This document shows positions 43,144-50,501 of a stretch of 64,000 bases of DNA, piece after piece (within the stretch, counting starts at the first letter, position 1; each line of letters begins with the position of its first letter). The translations under genes and the position numbers were made by a program. Origin of the DNA: Muribaculaceae bacterium (lineage in GTDB: Bacteria; Bacteroidota; Bacteroidia; Bacteroidales; Muribaculaceae); NCBI GenBank assembly GCA_017427945.1, contig JAFRRT010000039.1, positions 1 to 64,000 of the forward strand, in the 5' to 3' direction. Below the pieces are notes generated by a model, which had not been told where the DNA came from, did no database searches, and saw only the letters and a list, made by a program, of their open reading frames with translations.

Positions 43144-44082
43144 TTGACTCACGACTATAAGGACATATTTTTTGTGGTGACGGGGCCGACGGCGACGGGC
43201 AAGACGGCGCGGGCAGTGCATCTGGCAAAGGCTATCGGCGGCGAGATTATCAGCGCCGACTCACGTCAGATTTACCGCGGCATGGACATCGGCACGGGCA
43301 AAGACCTTGACGAGTATGACGACGTGCCCTATCATCTCATCGATATCCGTCCCGCGGGCTACCGCTACAGTCTGTATGAGTTCCTGGAGGACTTTGAACG
43401 CGTGTATCACGACATTCGCGGCCGTGGCAAGCCTGTCATCATGTGCGGCGGCACGGGGATGTATGTCGAGACGGTGGTCAAAGGCATCAAGTTGCCGCCC
43501 GTTCCCCGCAACGAGGAGTTAAGGGCAGAGTTGGCAGGCAAATCGCTTGACGAGTTGACCGCCCTGCTCAAGACGATGAAGACCCTGCGCAACAACAGCG
43601 ACATCGACACGCCGGCACGTGCGATCCGCGCCATCGAAATCTGCCGTTACTACGAGCTGCATCCCGAGTTGAAGGCCCTCACCGAGCCCCACCCGATGGA
43701 GAATGCGCTGGTCATCGGCGTGGAAGTGGACCGCGACACGCGACGCGAACGCATCAGCCGCCGACTGCGAGCCCGCCTGGACGAGGGAATGGTTGACGAG
43801 GTGCGCCGCCTCATTGACGAGGGCATCGACCCCGAAGACCTTATCTACTACGGCTTGGAGTACAAGTTTGTCACGCAATATGTCATCGGACAGTTGACAG
43901 AGGAAGAGATGTTCCGCCAACTGGAAATCGCCATCCATCAATTCGCCAAGCGTCAAATGACCTGGTTTCGCGGCATGGAAAAGCGCGGCACCCCCATCCA
44001 TTGGCTCTCTTGCCAGCTCACGGCAGAAGACTTCACCCAACAAGTCCTCGCCCTCGCAGACAAGCTACCAAACAACAATTGA
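43144..44082 (+). CDS. miaA: tRNA dimethylallyltransferase
   Basis: The 312-residue enzyme adds an isopentenyl group to A37 of tRNAs reading U-starting codons. The P-loop GPTATGKT is near residue 16, with conserved ISADSRQIYRGMDIGTGK and the catalytic region GLEYKFVTQ and KRQMTWFRG. The start is a TTG at 43144; no in-frame ATG lies between it and the previous gene. The sequence after the P-loop looks like the second MiaA paralogue of Bacteroidota rather than the classical form, an impression only. Confidence 0.92.
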   Translation: MTHDYKDIFFVVTGPTATGKTARAVHLAKAIGGEIISADSRQIYRGMDIGTGKDLDEYDDVPYHLIDIRPAGYRYSLYEFLEDFERVYHDIRGRGKPVIMCGGTGMYVETVVKGIKLPPVPRNEELRAELAGKSLDELTALLKTMKTLRNNSDIDTPARAIRAIEICRYYELHPELKALTEPHPMENALVIGVEVDRDTRRERISRRLRARLDEGMVDEVRRLIDEGIDPEDLIYYGLEYKFVTQYVIGQLTEEEMFRQLEIAIHQFAKRQMTWFRGMEKRGTPIHWLSCQLTAEDFTQQVLALADKLPNNN

Positions 44083-44087
44083 TAATA

Positions 44088-44127
44088 AAATCGGCTCACG
44101 ACCATAAAGTTGTGAGCCGATTTATTT
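44088..44127. terminator. Bidirectional terminator after miaA
   Basis: A 15-bp stem (AAATCGGCTCAC and its complement, extended by a wobble) spans 44088-44123, followed by TATTTTCTTT on the plus strand. On the minus strand it also closes the toxin-antitoxin side and overlaps the stop of the small basic frame. Confidence 0.82.
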
Positions 44128-44256
44128 TCTTTCCTCGTTTTTCTTTTTTATGTATTCCTCGCGGGCTTTCTTCAGACGGCGCTGACGCTCGGCCTCACGG
44201 CGACGACGGCGCTTCTCGGCGTCTTCCTGACGGTATGCAAAATCGTTGTCAGCCAT
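44122..44256 (-). CDS. Possible 44-residue basic helical protein
   Basis: A short frame on the minus strand starts MADNDFAYRQEDAEKRRRRR and ends KKKNEERK. Nearly all residues after 11 are charged, giving a single Arg/Lys/Glu-rich helix able to bind nucleic acid or form a coiled coil. It begins 4 nt after the toxin stop, so it could be the third gene of that operon, and its stop lies in the terminator. No convincing Shine-Dalgarno is seen. The skewed charge pattern and neat placement favour a real gene, but coding status is not proven. Confidence 0.5.
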   Translation of the reverse strand: MADNDFAYRQEDAEKRRRRREAERQRRLKKAREEYIKKKNEERK

Positions 44257-44259
44257 TTT

Positions 44260-44532
44260 TCATTTATCTCGATAATGGCCCTTAGCTGTCAGAACAAGTA
44301 CTTTTACAATGTCATCAAACACATCATATATCAAGCGATCTTTCTTCGTGATACGTCTTGAATATGAAATGTTATTCCCACTTTGGAGAGGTTCGGGATG
44401 ACCCGTCCCTTCCCTGGGATGCACTTGCAATTCGCCCAACATCTTTGCCACTTTGGCAAAAGCTGTTGGATTGGATTTCTTGTACTGCGCAATCTCTTTC
44501 TGAGCGACTTTGGAAATCTCAAGTATATACAT
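44260..44532 (-). CDS. Txe/YoeB-family mRNA interferase toxin
   Basis: The 90-residue protein has RelE-fold YoeB features: the GHPEPL loop with E47, YSRRIT, R66 in KKDRLIYD, and the C-terminal GHYRDK with H86-Y87. These correspond to the catalytic Glu, Arg and His-Tyr tail of E. coli YoeB, which cleaves mRNA at the ribosomal A site. All key residues are present, so it is likely active. It follows the antitoxin gene by 11 nt. Confidence 0.93.
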   Translation of the reverse strand: MYILEISKVAQKEIAQYKKSNPTAFAKVAKMLGELQVHPREGTGHPEPLQSGNNISYSRRITKKDRLIYDVFDDIVKVLVLTAKGHYRDK

Positions 44533-44543
44533 AGCAAACTACA

Positions 44544-44798
44544 CTAAAGAGATTCCAAAAACATCTCCAATTCTTGTTGATTGCGTATAGTTGCGGTATC
44601 TCCTGTATTGAACTCCTCACGAGCTTGCGCAATTTTCCTTTGCGTCTCGTCATCCAAACGGCTCTCTACCGGGACTCTATTTAGCACAAACAATTCCTTG
44701 CCACGGCAAATGAGAATCGACACCCCTTGAGCCGCCAAATCCAAGAATTTCTTTTGATTTTGGCGGAATTCTGTCGTTGTTAATTCTATCGTATTCAT
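44544..44798 (-). CDS. Phd/YefM-family antitoxin
   Basis: The 84-residue protein starts MNTIELTTTEFRQNQKKFLDLAAQGV, the Phd/YefM fold used for dimerisation and DNA binding. Its C-terminal half (EEFNTGDTATIRNQQELEMFLESL by position 61-84) is acidic and flexible, as needed to wrap and neutralise the toxin. The first gene of the pair; promoter and palindrome at 44823-44861 support autoregulation. Confidence 0.9.
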   Translation of the reverse strand: MNTIELTTTEFRQNQKKFLDLAAQGVSILICRGKELFVLNRVPVESRLDDETQRKIAQAREEFNTGDTATIRNQQELEMFLESL

Positions 44799-44822
44799 TT
44801 TTTCTAAATCAATATTGTAAAT

Positions 44823-44861
44823 ATTTTGTACAAAATTAGCACAAATTCATCAACTGGCAAA
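44823..44861 (-). promoter_or_regulatory. Toxin-antitoxin promoter with overlapping TGTACA palindrome
   Basis: On the minus strand TTTG (44861-44858) and TAATTTTG (44838-44831) are 19 nt apart. The perfect 14-bp palindrome ATTTTGTACAAAAT (44823-44836) overlaps the -7 box and has the TGTACA core known from the E. coli yefM-yoeB operator. Binding there would shut the promoter. Confidence 0.75.
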
Positions 44862-44927
44862 TCTTTTTTCTGTTTTTTATTGAAAAACTAATAATTAAAG
44901 GGGAAAAGAGCAAATTGCGACTCAATA

Positions 44928-44958
44928 ATCTTAGCACCTTGGCGACTTAGCGTAAGGT
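44928..44958. repeat. Interspersed CTTAGCG-type repeat, copy 2 (half)
   Basis: Contains two CTTAGC units, the second as GGCGACTTAGCGTAAGG, very similar to the right end of the 10533-10596 element. It abuts the recR stop codon. Confidence 0.6.
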
Positions 44959-44959
44959 T

Positions 44960-45589
44960 TTATTCTTTGTGGAAGGTGTCGCTGAAGAGGGTGCGATTGA
45001 GGATGGAGCGGCCCAAGGTGAGTTCGTCGGTGTACTCAATCTCGTTGCCGACGCTCACGCCGCGCGCCAAGATGGTGATTTTCACGTCGGGGTACGGTGC
45101 CAGGCGACGAAAGATGTAGAAGTTGGTCGTGTCGCCCTCCATCGTCGCGCTCAACGCCAGGATGACCTCCTTGATGCCACCGGCCTTGACACGTTCCTCC
45201 AGGCTGTCCACCTCGATGTCGGCGGGCCCGATGCCGTCCATAGGCGAAATGAGTCCGCCCAGCACGTGATAAAGGCCCTTGTGCTGATGGGTGTTCTCGA
45301 TGCTCATCACGTCCTTGACGTTCTCGACGACGCAGATGGTGGATGCGTCACGCGAAGGGTTGTTGCAAATGGGGCACACCTCGGTCTCGCTGATGTTGTG
45401 GCACACCTTGCAGTAGCGGATTTCGCGCCGTAGCCTGATGATGGCCTCGCCAAAGTTGGTTGCCTCCTGCTCGTCCTGCTTGAGCAGATACAGTACCAGG
45501 CGGAGCGCTGTCTTGCGCCCGATGCCCGGCAGCTTGGCAAACTCGCTGACCGCCGTCTCTAACAACCGTGAAGCAAACTCCTGTTCCAT
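44960..45589 (-). CDS. recR: Recombination mediator RecR
   Basis: The 209-residue protein works with RecO (and RecF) to load RecA on gapped DNA. It has the N-terminal HhH region [15 protein letters not shown], the four-cysteine zinc finger ([18 protein letters not shown]), and the Toprim domain ([29 protein letters not shown]). The in-frame ATG at 45613 lies inside the -7 box TACCTTTG (45620-45613), so it cannot be on the transcript; the next ATG at 45589 was chosen. Confidence 0.93.
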   Translation of the reverse strand: MEQEFASRLLETAVSEFAKLPGIGRKTALRLVLYLLKQDEQEATNFGEAIIRLRREIRYCKVCHNISETEVCPICNNPSRDASTICVVENVKDVMSIENTHQHKGLYHVLGGLISPMDGIGPADIEVDSLEERVKAGGIKEVILALSATMEGDTTNFYIFRRLAPYPDVKITILARGVSVGNEIEYTDELTLGRSILNRTLFSDTFHKE

Positions 45590-45612
45590 GTGCAGATGTC
45601 TGTAAAGCGGCA

Positions 45613-45620
45613 CAAAGGTA
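45613..45620 (-). promoter_or_regulatory. -7 box of recR
   Basis: TACCTTTG on the minus strand, with a start near 45606. A TTG at 45640-45638 is a possible but poorly spaced -33. Confidence 0.55.
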
Positions 45621-45714
45621 GTGAAAAGTTTTCAGACAACAGACCATCTCACACATTCCTGTGAAGAGAAAAGACATCTTTCACAATATTTAATCATAAA
45701 TAGTTTCAATTTGC

Positions 45715-45745
45715 TTGCAGTGATGGCAAGATTTAATTACCTTTG
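45715..45745 (+). promoter_or_regulatory. Promoter of mdh
   Basis: TTG (45715-45717) and TACCTTTG (45738-45745) are 20 nt apart; the start would lie near 45752, about 48 nt before the ATG. Confidence 0.6.
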
Positions 45746-45799
45746 CAGTGGTAAAATTTCAAATTGATATTAATCATAACTTTTAAAAGACATAATAAA

Positions 45800-46792
45800 A
45801 TGGCATTCTTAACAAACGACAAATTGGTCATCGTCGGCGCTGCCGGCATGATCGGCTCCAACATGGTACAATCCGCCCTGATGATGGGTCTGACAAATGA
45901 CATCTGCCTGTATGACGTGTTCTCGCCCGAAGGTGTGGCTGAGGAAATGCGCCAGAGCGGTTTCGGTGACGTGAAAATCACCGCCACCACCGATGCCAAG
46001 GAGGCCTTTACCAACGCCAAGTACATCATCTCGAGCGGTGGTGCTCCCCGCAAGGAGGGCATGACCCGCGAAGACCTGCTGGCCGGCAACTGCAAGATTG
46101 CTGAGGAACTCGGCATGAACATCAAGCAATACTGCCCCGACGCCAAGCACGTCATCATCATCTTCAACCCCGCCGACCTGACGGGTCTGGTTACCCTGCT
46201 CTACAGCGGCTTGAAACCCAACCAGGTAACCACCCTCGCCGCACTTGACACCACACGCCTGCAGAGCGCGCTGGCCAAAAAGTTTAATGTGATGCAGAGC
46301 GAAATCACCGGTTGCGCCACCTATGGCGGCCACGGTGAGCAGATGGCAGTCTTTGGCAGCCACGTCGAGATTGCCGGTCGCAAGCTAACCGACATCATCG
46401 GCACTCCCGAGTTCCCCGCCGAGGAATGGGAGCAGATGAAGACCGACGTTACCAAGGGCGGTGCCAACATCATCAAGCTGCGCGGACGCAGCTCGTTCCA
46501 GAGCCCCGCTTACCTGTCCGTTGAGATGATTCGCTCAGTCATGGGCGGCGAGAAGTTCCGCTTCCCCGTGGGCACCTATGTGTGCAACGACAAGTACAAC
46601 CACATCATGATGGCCATGGACACCGTGCTCGACGAGAACGGTGCCACCTACACTGTTCCCCAGGGCACGCCCGAAGAGAACGCCAAACTCGACGCCAGCT
46701 ACGAGCACCTGTGCCACATGCGCGACGAGTTGGTTGACCTGGGCATCGTTCCTCCCATCAGCGAGTGGAACGCCATCAACCCCAACCTGTAA
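45800..46792 (+). CDS. mdh: Malate dehydrogenase (LDH/MDH family)
   Basis: The 330-residue protein has the NAD-binding GAAGMIGSNM motif, the substrate-binding arginine stretch GAPRKEGMTREDLL, the second Arg in LDTTRLQSALA, and the catalytic His in TYGGHGEQMA. It interconverts malate and oxaloacetate, in these fermenters largely toward malate and succinate. Longer than typical bacterial MDH by about 15 residues, as in Bacteroidota homologues. The upstream ATG at 45764 gives a basic non-family leader and is close to the predicted transcription start, so ATG 45800 was chosen. Confidence 0.92.
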   Translation: MAFLTNDKLVIVGAAGMIGSNMVQSALMMGLTNDICLYDVFSPEGVAEEMRQSGFGDVKITATTDAKEAFTNAKYIISSGGAPRKEGMTREDLLAGNCKIAEELGMNIKQYCPDAKHVIIIFNPADLTGLVTLLYSGLKPNQVTTLAALDTTRLQSALAKKFNVMQSEITGCATYGGHGEQMAVFGSHVEIAGRKLTDIIGTPEFPAEEWEQMKTDVTKGGANIIKLRGRSSFQSPAYLSVEMIRSVMGGEKFRFPVGTYVCNDKYNHIMMAMDTVLDENGATYTVPQGTPEENAKLDASYEHLCHMRDELVDLGIVPPISEWNAINPNL

Positions 46793-46818
46793 TTAAGGAC
46801 TTAGATTGATTTTAACAC

Positions 46819-46853
46819 CTGGAGGCGCCCCAAGGTGCCTCCAGAGTTTTTTA
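46819..46853 (+). terminator. Intrinsic terminator of mdh
   Basis: An 11-bp stem (CTGGAGGCGCC with GGTGCCTCCAG, one wobble) and 4-nt loop is followed by AGTTTTTTA. Confidence 0.88.
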
Positions 46854-46877
46854 TTATCAACTAATTTTTCTTAAATA

Positions 46878-46909
46878 TTTGGGTGATGTTAAACTTTTAA
46901 GTACTTTTG
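46878..46909 (+). promoter_or_regulatory. Promoter of tRNA-Val
   Basis: TTTG (46878-46881) and TACTTTTG (46902-46909) are 20 nt apart, 31 nt before the tRNA. Confidence 0.72.
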
Positions 46910-46940
46910 CAGTGCTTTTCGGGAGAGAAGTTAACGGCGC

Positions 46941-47015
46941 GGGCAGTTAGCGCAGTTGGTTCAGAGCATCTGCCTTACAAGCAGAGGGTCGGGGGTTCGA
47001 ATCCCTCACTGCCCA
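46941..47015 (+). tRNA. tRNA-Val (TAC)
   Basis: A complete cloverleaf: acceptor GGGCAGT pairs with ACTGCCC, discriminator A, anticodon loop CTTACAA with TAC, and T loop GGTTCGAATCC. CCA is not encoded. It lies just upstream of the pseudouridine synthase gene. Confidence 0.97.
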
Positions 47016-47121
47016 CGATTTTTAAAGATTTTAGTATTGTTACCGGCCGCGAGGCCACTACATTTTTTTATTTTTACTGTATTAACTACATCAACAACTT
47101 TAACCAAACTATCTAAAAACG

Positions 47122-48600
47122 ATGGACGAGAATTTGAAAAAACCGAAAAGGCCCAGAATCGGTGAGAGCAATGCAAGTTTTGAAGAGAATTCTGAAGGTC
47201 GTTATGAGAAGGTAGAGTACACCACTCATGAAACTCATCAGGGAGAGGACACTAATGCTCCCGAAAGCTATCAGCAAGAAGGTTATCAGCCCCGTCAAGG
47301 CGGTTACCACCGTCAAGGCGGCTATCAGCCCCGCTATCAACAGCGACAGGGTGGATACCAGCCCCGTTATCAACAACGCTACCAGCAGCCTCAGGCTTCG
47401 GCCGAGAATGAGACCGATGCCGAAGGCACTACGACTAATTCCGATAATCAGCAAGACGGTTACCAGCCCCGTCAGGGCGGTTACCAGCCTCGTCAAGGCG
47501 GATATCAGCCTCGTCAGGGCGGATATCAGCCCCGTCAAGGTGGATATCAGCCCCGTCAGGGCGGATATCAGCAGCGCCAAGGCGGATACCAGCAGCGCCA
47601 GGGCGGTTACCAGCAGCGCCAGCAGGGTGGCTATCAGCCCCGTCAACAGGGCGGTTACCAGCCCCGCCAGCAGGGTGGTTACCAGCAGCGTCAGGGAGGC
47701 TATCAGCAGCGTCCCGGCGGATACCAGCAGCGCCCCGGTGGTTACCAGCAACGTCAGGGTGGCTACCAGCAGCGCCCCGGTGGTTACCAGCAGCGCCCCA
47801 AGCGTCAGGGTCCCAAGCCCCAGATGCGCTTCACGCCCAAGCCCCAACGCATCATCTATGAAGAGGCTCCCATCGATCCCAACATGGAGGTTCGCCTGAA
47901 CAAGTTCCTCGCCAACGCCGGCATCTGCTCGCGCCGTGTGGCTGATGAATATATCCAGAAAGGCCTTGTGATGGTCAATGACGAGGTCGTTACCGAACTC
48001 GGCATGAAGATCACGCCCAAGGACATCGTGAAGTACAACGGTGAAATCGTGACCACCGAGAAGAAGTGCTACGTACTGCTCAACAAACCCAAAGACTGCG
48101 TGACCACCAGCGACGATCCCAACGGCCGCAAGACCGTCATGGACCTTGTCAAGGGAGCTTGTGAAGAGCGCATCTACCCCGTGGGTCGTCTGGACCGCAA
48201 CACCACCGGTGTTCTCCTGCTGACCAACGACGGTGACCTTGCCGCCAAGCTTGCCCACCCGCAGTATGTCAAGAAGAAAATCTATCAGGTGTGGACCGAC
48301 AAGCCCATCAGCGAGGAGGACATGCAACACATCGCCGACGGCGTTGAGCTCGATGACGGTCCCATCCACGCCGATGCCGTGAGCTACGTCTCCCCCACCG
48401 ACCGCAAGCAGGCCGGTATCGAGATTCACTCGGGACGCAACCGCGTCGTTCGCCGCATCTTTGAATCGCTGGGTTACCATGTGGTGAAGCTCGACCGCGT
48501 TTACTTCGCAGGCCTGACCAAGAAGAACCTGCCGCGCGGCCGCTGGCGCTACCTCACCCAGGAAGAGGTGAACTTCTTGAAACAAAACTCATTTGAATAA
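47122..48600 (+). CDS. RluB/RsuA-family 23S rRNA pseudouridine synthase with long GYQ-R repeat tail
   Basis: The 492-residue protein joins three parts. Residues about 53-228 are low complexity: roughly twenty units of GYQPRQG or GYQQR(Q/P)G with a Ser/Glu/Asn break near 93-115. An S4 RNA-binding domain follows (from about 256, EVRLNKFLANAGICSRR). The catalytic domain holds Asp358 in VGRLDRNTTG and the motifs LTNDGDLA and GRNRVVRRIFESLGY. RluB-type enzymes modify helix 80-93 region uridines of 23S rRNA. The Arg/Gly/Tyr/Gln tail is expected to be disordered and to bind RNA or self-associate. Repeat units are near-identical 21-bp DNA repeats, so copy number may vary. Confidence 0.92.
   Translation: MDENLKKPKRPRIGESNASFEENSEGRYEKVEYTTHETHQGEDTNAPESYQQEGYQPRQGGYHRQGGYQPRYQQRQGGYQPRYQQRYQQPQASAENETDAEGTTTNSDNQQDGYQPRQGGYQPRQGGYQPRQGGYQPRQGGYQPRQGGYQQRQGGYQQRQGGYQQRQQGGYQPRQQGGYQPRQQGGYQQRQGGYQQRPGGYQQRPGGYQQRQGGYQQRPGGYQQRPKRQGPKPQMRFTPKPQRIIYEEAPIDPNMEVRLNKFLANAGICSRRVADEYIQKGLVMVNDEVVTELGMKITPKDIVKYNGEIVTTEKKCYVLLNKPKDCVTTSDDPNGRKTVMDLVKGACEERIYPVGRLDRNTTGVLLLTNDGDLAAKLAHPQYVKKKIYQVWTDKPISEEDMQHIADGVELDDGPIHADAVSYVSPTDRKQAGIEIHSGRNRVVRRIFESLGYHVVKLDRVYFAGLTKKNLPRGRWRYLTQEEVNFLKQNSFE
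47281..47805 (+). repeat. In-frame 21- to 24-bp tandem repeats encoding GYQxRxG units
   Basis: Direct repeats of the type GGCGGATATCAGCCCCGTCA run through the N-terminal coding part of the pseudouridine synthase. Third-position differences between units show age, yet the reading frame is kept throughout. They are coding repeats without spacers, not CRISPR. Confidence 0.92.
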
Positions 48601-48646
48601 ATAACAATCACATTGTAATGTTGTGTCATTGCTACGCTGCATTTAA

Positions 48647-48728
48647 CCGTGCTAACGCACGGGAAATTATTCAAATTATTATAAAATTTTAATATCTAAA
48701 TTTGTTTAATTTCCCGCCCTACGGGCGG
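48647..48728 (+). repeat. Gene-less hairpin-capped element, solo copy 1 (82 bp)
   Basis: The left hairpin CCGTGC-TAAC-GCACGG is followed by GAAATTATTCAAATT, an AT-rich centre, then AAATTTGTTTAATTTC and the right hairpin CCGCCC-TAC-GGGCGG. The AT arms pair with each other apart from TT mismatches. It shares arms and hairpin style with the GxxExxY element and sits between rluB-type and asnS genes. The outer bases are A before and T after, as in the other copies. Confidence 0.82.
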
Positions 48729-48780
48729 TCGATGTTCAGAAGCATTAAGAGACACGTTATGAATATTTAAGAATAGAACA

Positions 48781-50172
48781 ATGGCTTTGAAACGTACAAA
48801 AATCGTCGATATCTTTGATCCCGCACTGGTGGGACAACAGGTGTGTGTTAAGGGCTGGGTACGCAGCCGCCGTGGTAACAAGTTCGTGCAGTTCATCGCG
48901 TTGAACGACGGCTCGACCATCAACAACCTGCAAATCGTCATCGACCTCGAGAAGTTCAGTGAGGAGGAGTTGCGCCCCATCACCACGGGTGCCAGCCTCC
49001 ATGTCGAGGGACAGCTCGTCCAGTCCCAGGGCAAGGGCCAGACCGTAGAGGTACAGGCCCAGACCGTAGAAATCTACGGCACCTGTGACGAAGACTATCC
49101 CATGCAGAAGAAAGGCCACACGCTGGAGTTCCTGCGCTCAAAGGCTCACCTGCGCATGCGCACCAACACCTTCGGCGCCATCTTCCGCATCCGCCACCAC
49201 CTGGCTTTCGCCATCCACAACTTCTTCAACGAGAAGGGTTTCTTCTACCTGCACACGCCGCTGATTACCGCCAGCGACTGTGAGGGTGCCGGCGACATGT
49301 TCCAGGTGACCACCCTCGACCTGGGCGACCTGCCCAAGACCGAGGACGGCAAGACCGACTACTCGAAGGACTTCTTCGGCAAGTCCACAAGCCTGACCGT
49401 GTCAGGTCAGCTCGAGGGTGAGCTGGGCGCTACCGCACTGGGTGCCATCTATACCTTTGGCCCCACCTTCCGCGCCGAGAACAGCAACACCCCGCGCCAC
49501 CTGGCTGAGTTCTGGATGATTGAGCCCGAGATGGCATTCTATGACATCACCGACAACATGGACCTTGCCGAGGAGTTCATCAAATACTGCGTGAACTACG
49601 CGCTGGAGCACTGCAAGGATGACCTGGAGTTCCTCAACAAGATGTATGACAACACCCTCATCGAGCGTCTGCACAGCGTTCTTAAGGAGCCGTTCGTGCG
49701 CCTGACCTACACCGAGGGTATCGACATCCTTAAACAGGCCAAGAAGAAATTTGAATTCCCCGTGGAATGGGGTGTGGACCTGCAGAGCGAGCACGAGCGC
49801 TACCTCGTCGAGGAGCACTTCAAGCGCCCCGTTATCCTCACCGATTATCCGCGTGAAATCAAGGCCTTCTACATGAAGCAGAACGAGGACGGCAAGACCG
49901 TGCGTGCCATGGACGTGCTGTTCCCCATGATCGGCGAAATCATCGGCGGCAGCGAGCGCGAGGCCGACTACAATAAACTGATGAGCGAGATTGAGCGCCG
50001 CGGCATCCCCATGAAGGACATGTGGTGGTACCTCGACACACGCCGCTTTGGCACCGTGCCTCACAGCGGCTTCGGTCTGGGCTTCGAGCGCCTCATCCTG
50101 TTCGTGACTGGTATGGCTAACATCCGTGACGTCATCCCGTTCCCCCGCACGCCCAACAACGCCGAGTTCTAA
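48781..50172 (+). CDS. asnS: Asparaginyl-tRNA synthetase
   Basis: The 463-residue class II synthetase has the N-terminal OB-fold ([21 protein letters not shown]) and the catalytic core with motif 1 around [12 protein letters not shown], motif 2 [21 protein letters not shown], and motif 3 [15 protein letters not shown]. The segment [12 protein letters not shown] is diagnostic for AsnRS rather than AspRS. Length is standard. Transcription ends at the strong hairpin 50199-50235. Confidence 0.96.
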   Translation: MALKRTKIVDIFDPALVGQQVCVKGWVRSRRGNKFVQFIALNDGSTINNLQIVIDLEKFSEEELRPITTGASLHVEGQLVQSQGKGQTVEVQAQTVEIYGTCDEDYPMQKKGHTLEFLRSKAHLRMRTNTFGAIFRIRHHLAFAIHNFFNEKGFFYLHTPLITASDCEGAGDMFQVTTLDLGDLPKTEDGKTDYSKDFFGKSTSLTVSGQLEGELGATALGAIYTFGPTFRAENSNTPRHLAEFWMIEPEMAFYDITDNMDLAEEFIKYCVNYALEHCKDDLEFLNKMYDNTLIERLHSVLKEPFVRLTYTEGIDILKQAKKKFEFPVEWGVDLQSEHERYLVEEHFKRPVILTDYPREIKAFYMKQNEDGKTVRAMDVLFPMIGEIIGGSEREADYNKLMSEIERRGIPMKDMWWYLDTRRFGTVPHSGFGLGFERLILFVTGMANIRDVIPFPRTPNNAEF

Positions 50173-50198
50173 GCACTCGACATTCATAAAGCAAAAAG

Positions 50199-50235
50199 AG
50201 TAGAGACGCAAGTGATTTTGCGTCTCTACTTTTTT
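50199..50235 (+). terminator. Intrinsic terminator of asnS
   Basis: A 13-bp perfect stem (AGTAGAGACGCAA and complement) with a 6-nt loop is followed by a run of T. Confidence 0.92.
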
Positions 50236-50240
50236 ATAGA

Positions 50241-50322
50241 CCGCCCTGCGGGCGGGAAATTATTCAAATTATTTTTAAATTTTATACTAATATTGTTTAA
50301 TTTCCGCGAGCCTAGCGAGCGG
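50241..50322 (+). repeat. Gene-less hairpin-capped element, solo copy 2 (82 bp)
   Basis: The left hairpin CCGCCC-TGC-GGGCGG and arm GAAATTATTCAAATT lead into an AT-rich centre, then TTGTTTAATTT and a right hairpin CCGCGAGC-CTA-GCGAGCGG containing a tandem G-A mismatch. It has the same length and orientation as the copy at 48647-48728. It lies just past the asnS terminator in the 50173-50501 gap. Confidence 0.82.
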
Positions 50323-50367
50323 TTATTAGAGAAGGCATCCGTGCTTTATTATTATTATGACTAATTG

Positions 50368-50402
50368 GCATCCGCGTTCATTATTGGGCGCGGATGCATT
50401 TT
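50368..50402 (+). terminator. Terminator-like hairpin before the LRR gene
   Basis: The stem GCATCCGCG/CGCGGATGC (50368-50376 with 50389-50397) is followed by ATTTTAAG. It insulates the LRR gene promoter. Confidence 0.6.
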
Positions 50403-50421
50403 AAGAATATGAACTCTTATT

Positions 50422-50452
50422 TTTGCTATTTCTGCATTTTATCATATCTTTG
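50422..50452 (+). promoter_or_regulatory. Promoter of the LRR gene
   Basis: TTTG (50422-50425) and TATCTTTG (50445-50452) are 19 nt apart; the start near 50459 gives a leader of about 43 nt. Confidence 0.72.
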
Positions 50453-50501
50453 CAGTATTACTTGTATTTTGATTTCTATTAACCACTAAATTATTGATAT
50501 T

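Noticed and set aside
47281-47805. Regular short repeats that could suggest a CRISPR array
   Set aside because: Units are contiguous, in frame, without unique spacers, and no cas genes are near.
47113-48585. A 490-codon open frame antisense to the pseudouridine synthase
   Set aside because: It arises from the repeat composition on the opposite strand, encodes a Leu/Ala/Thr-repeat with no family features, and lies fully across a well-supported gene.
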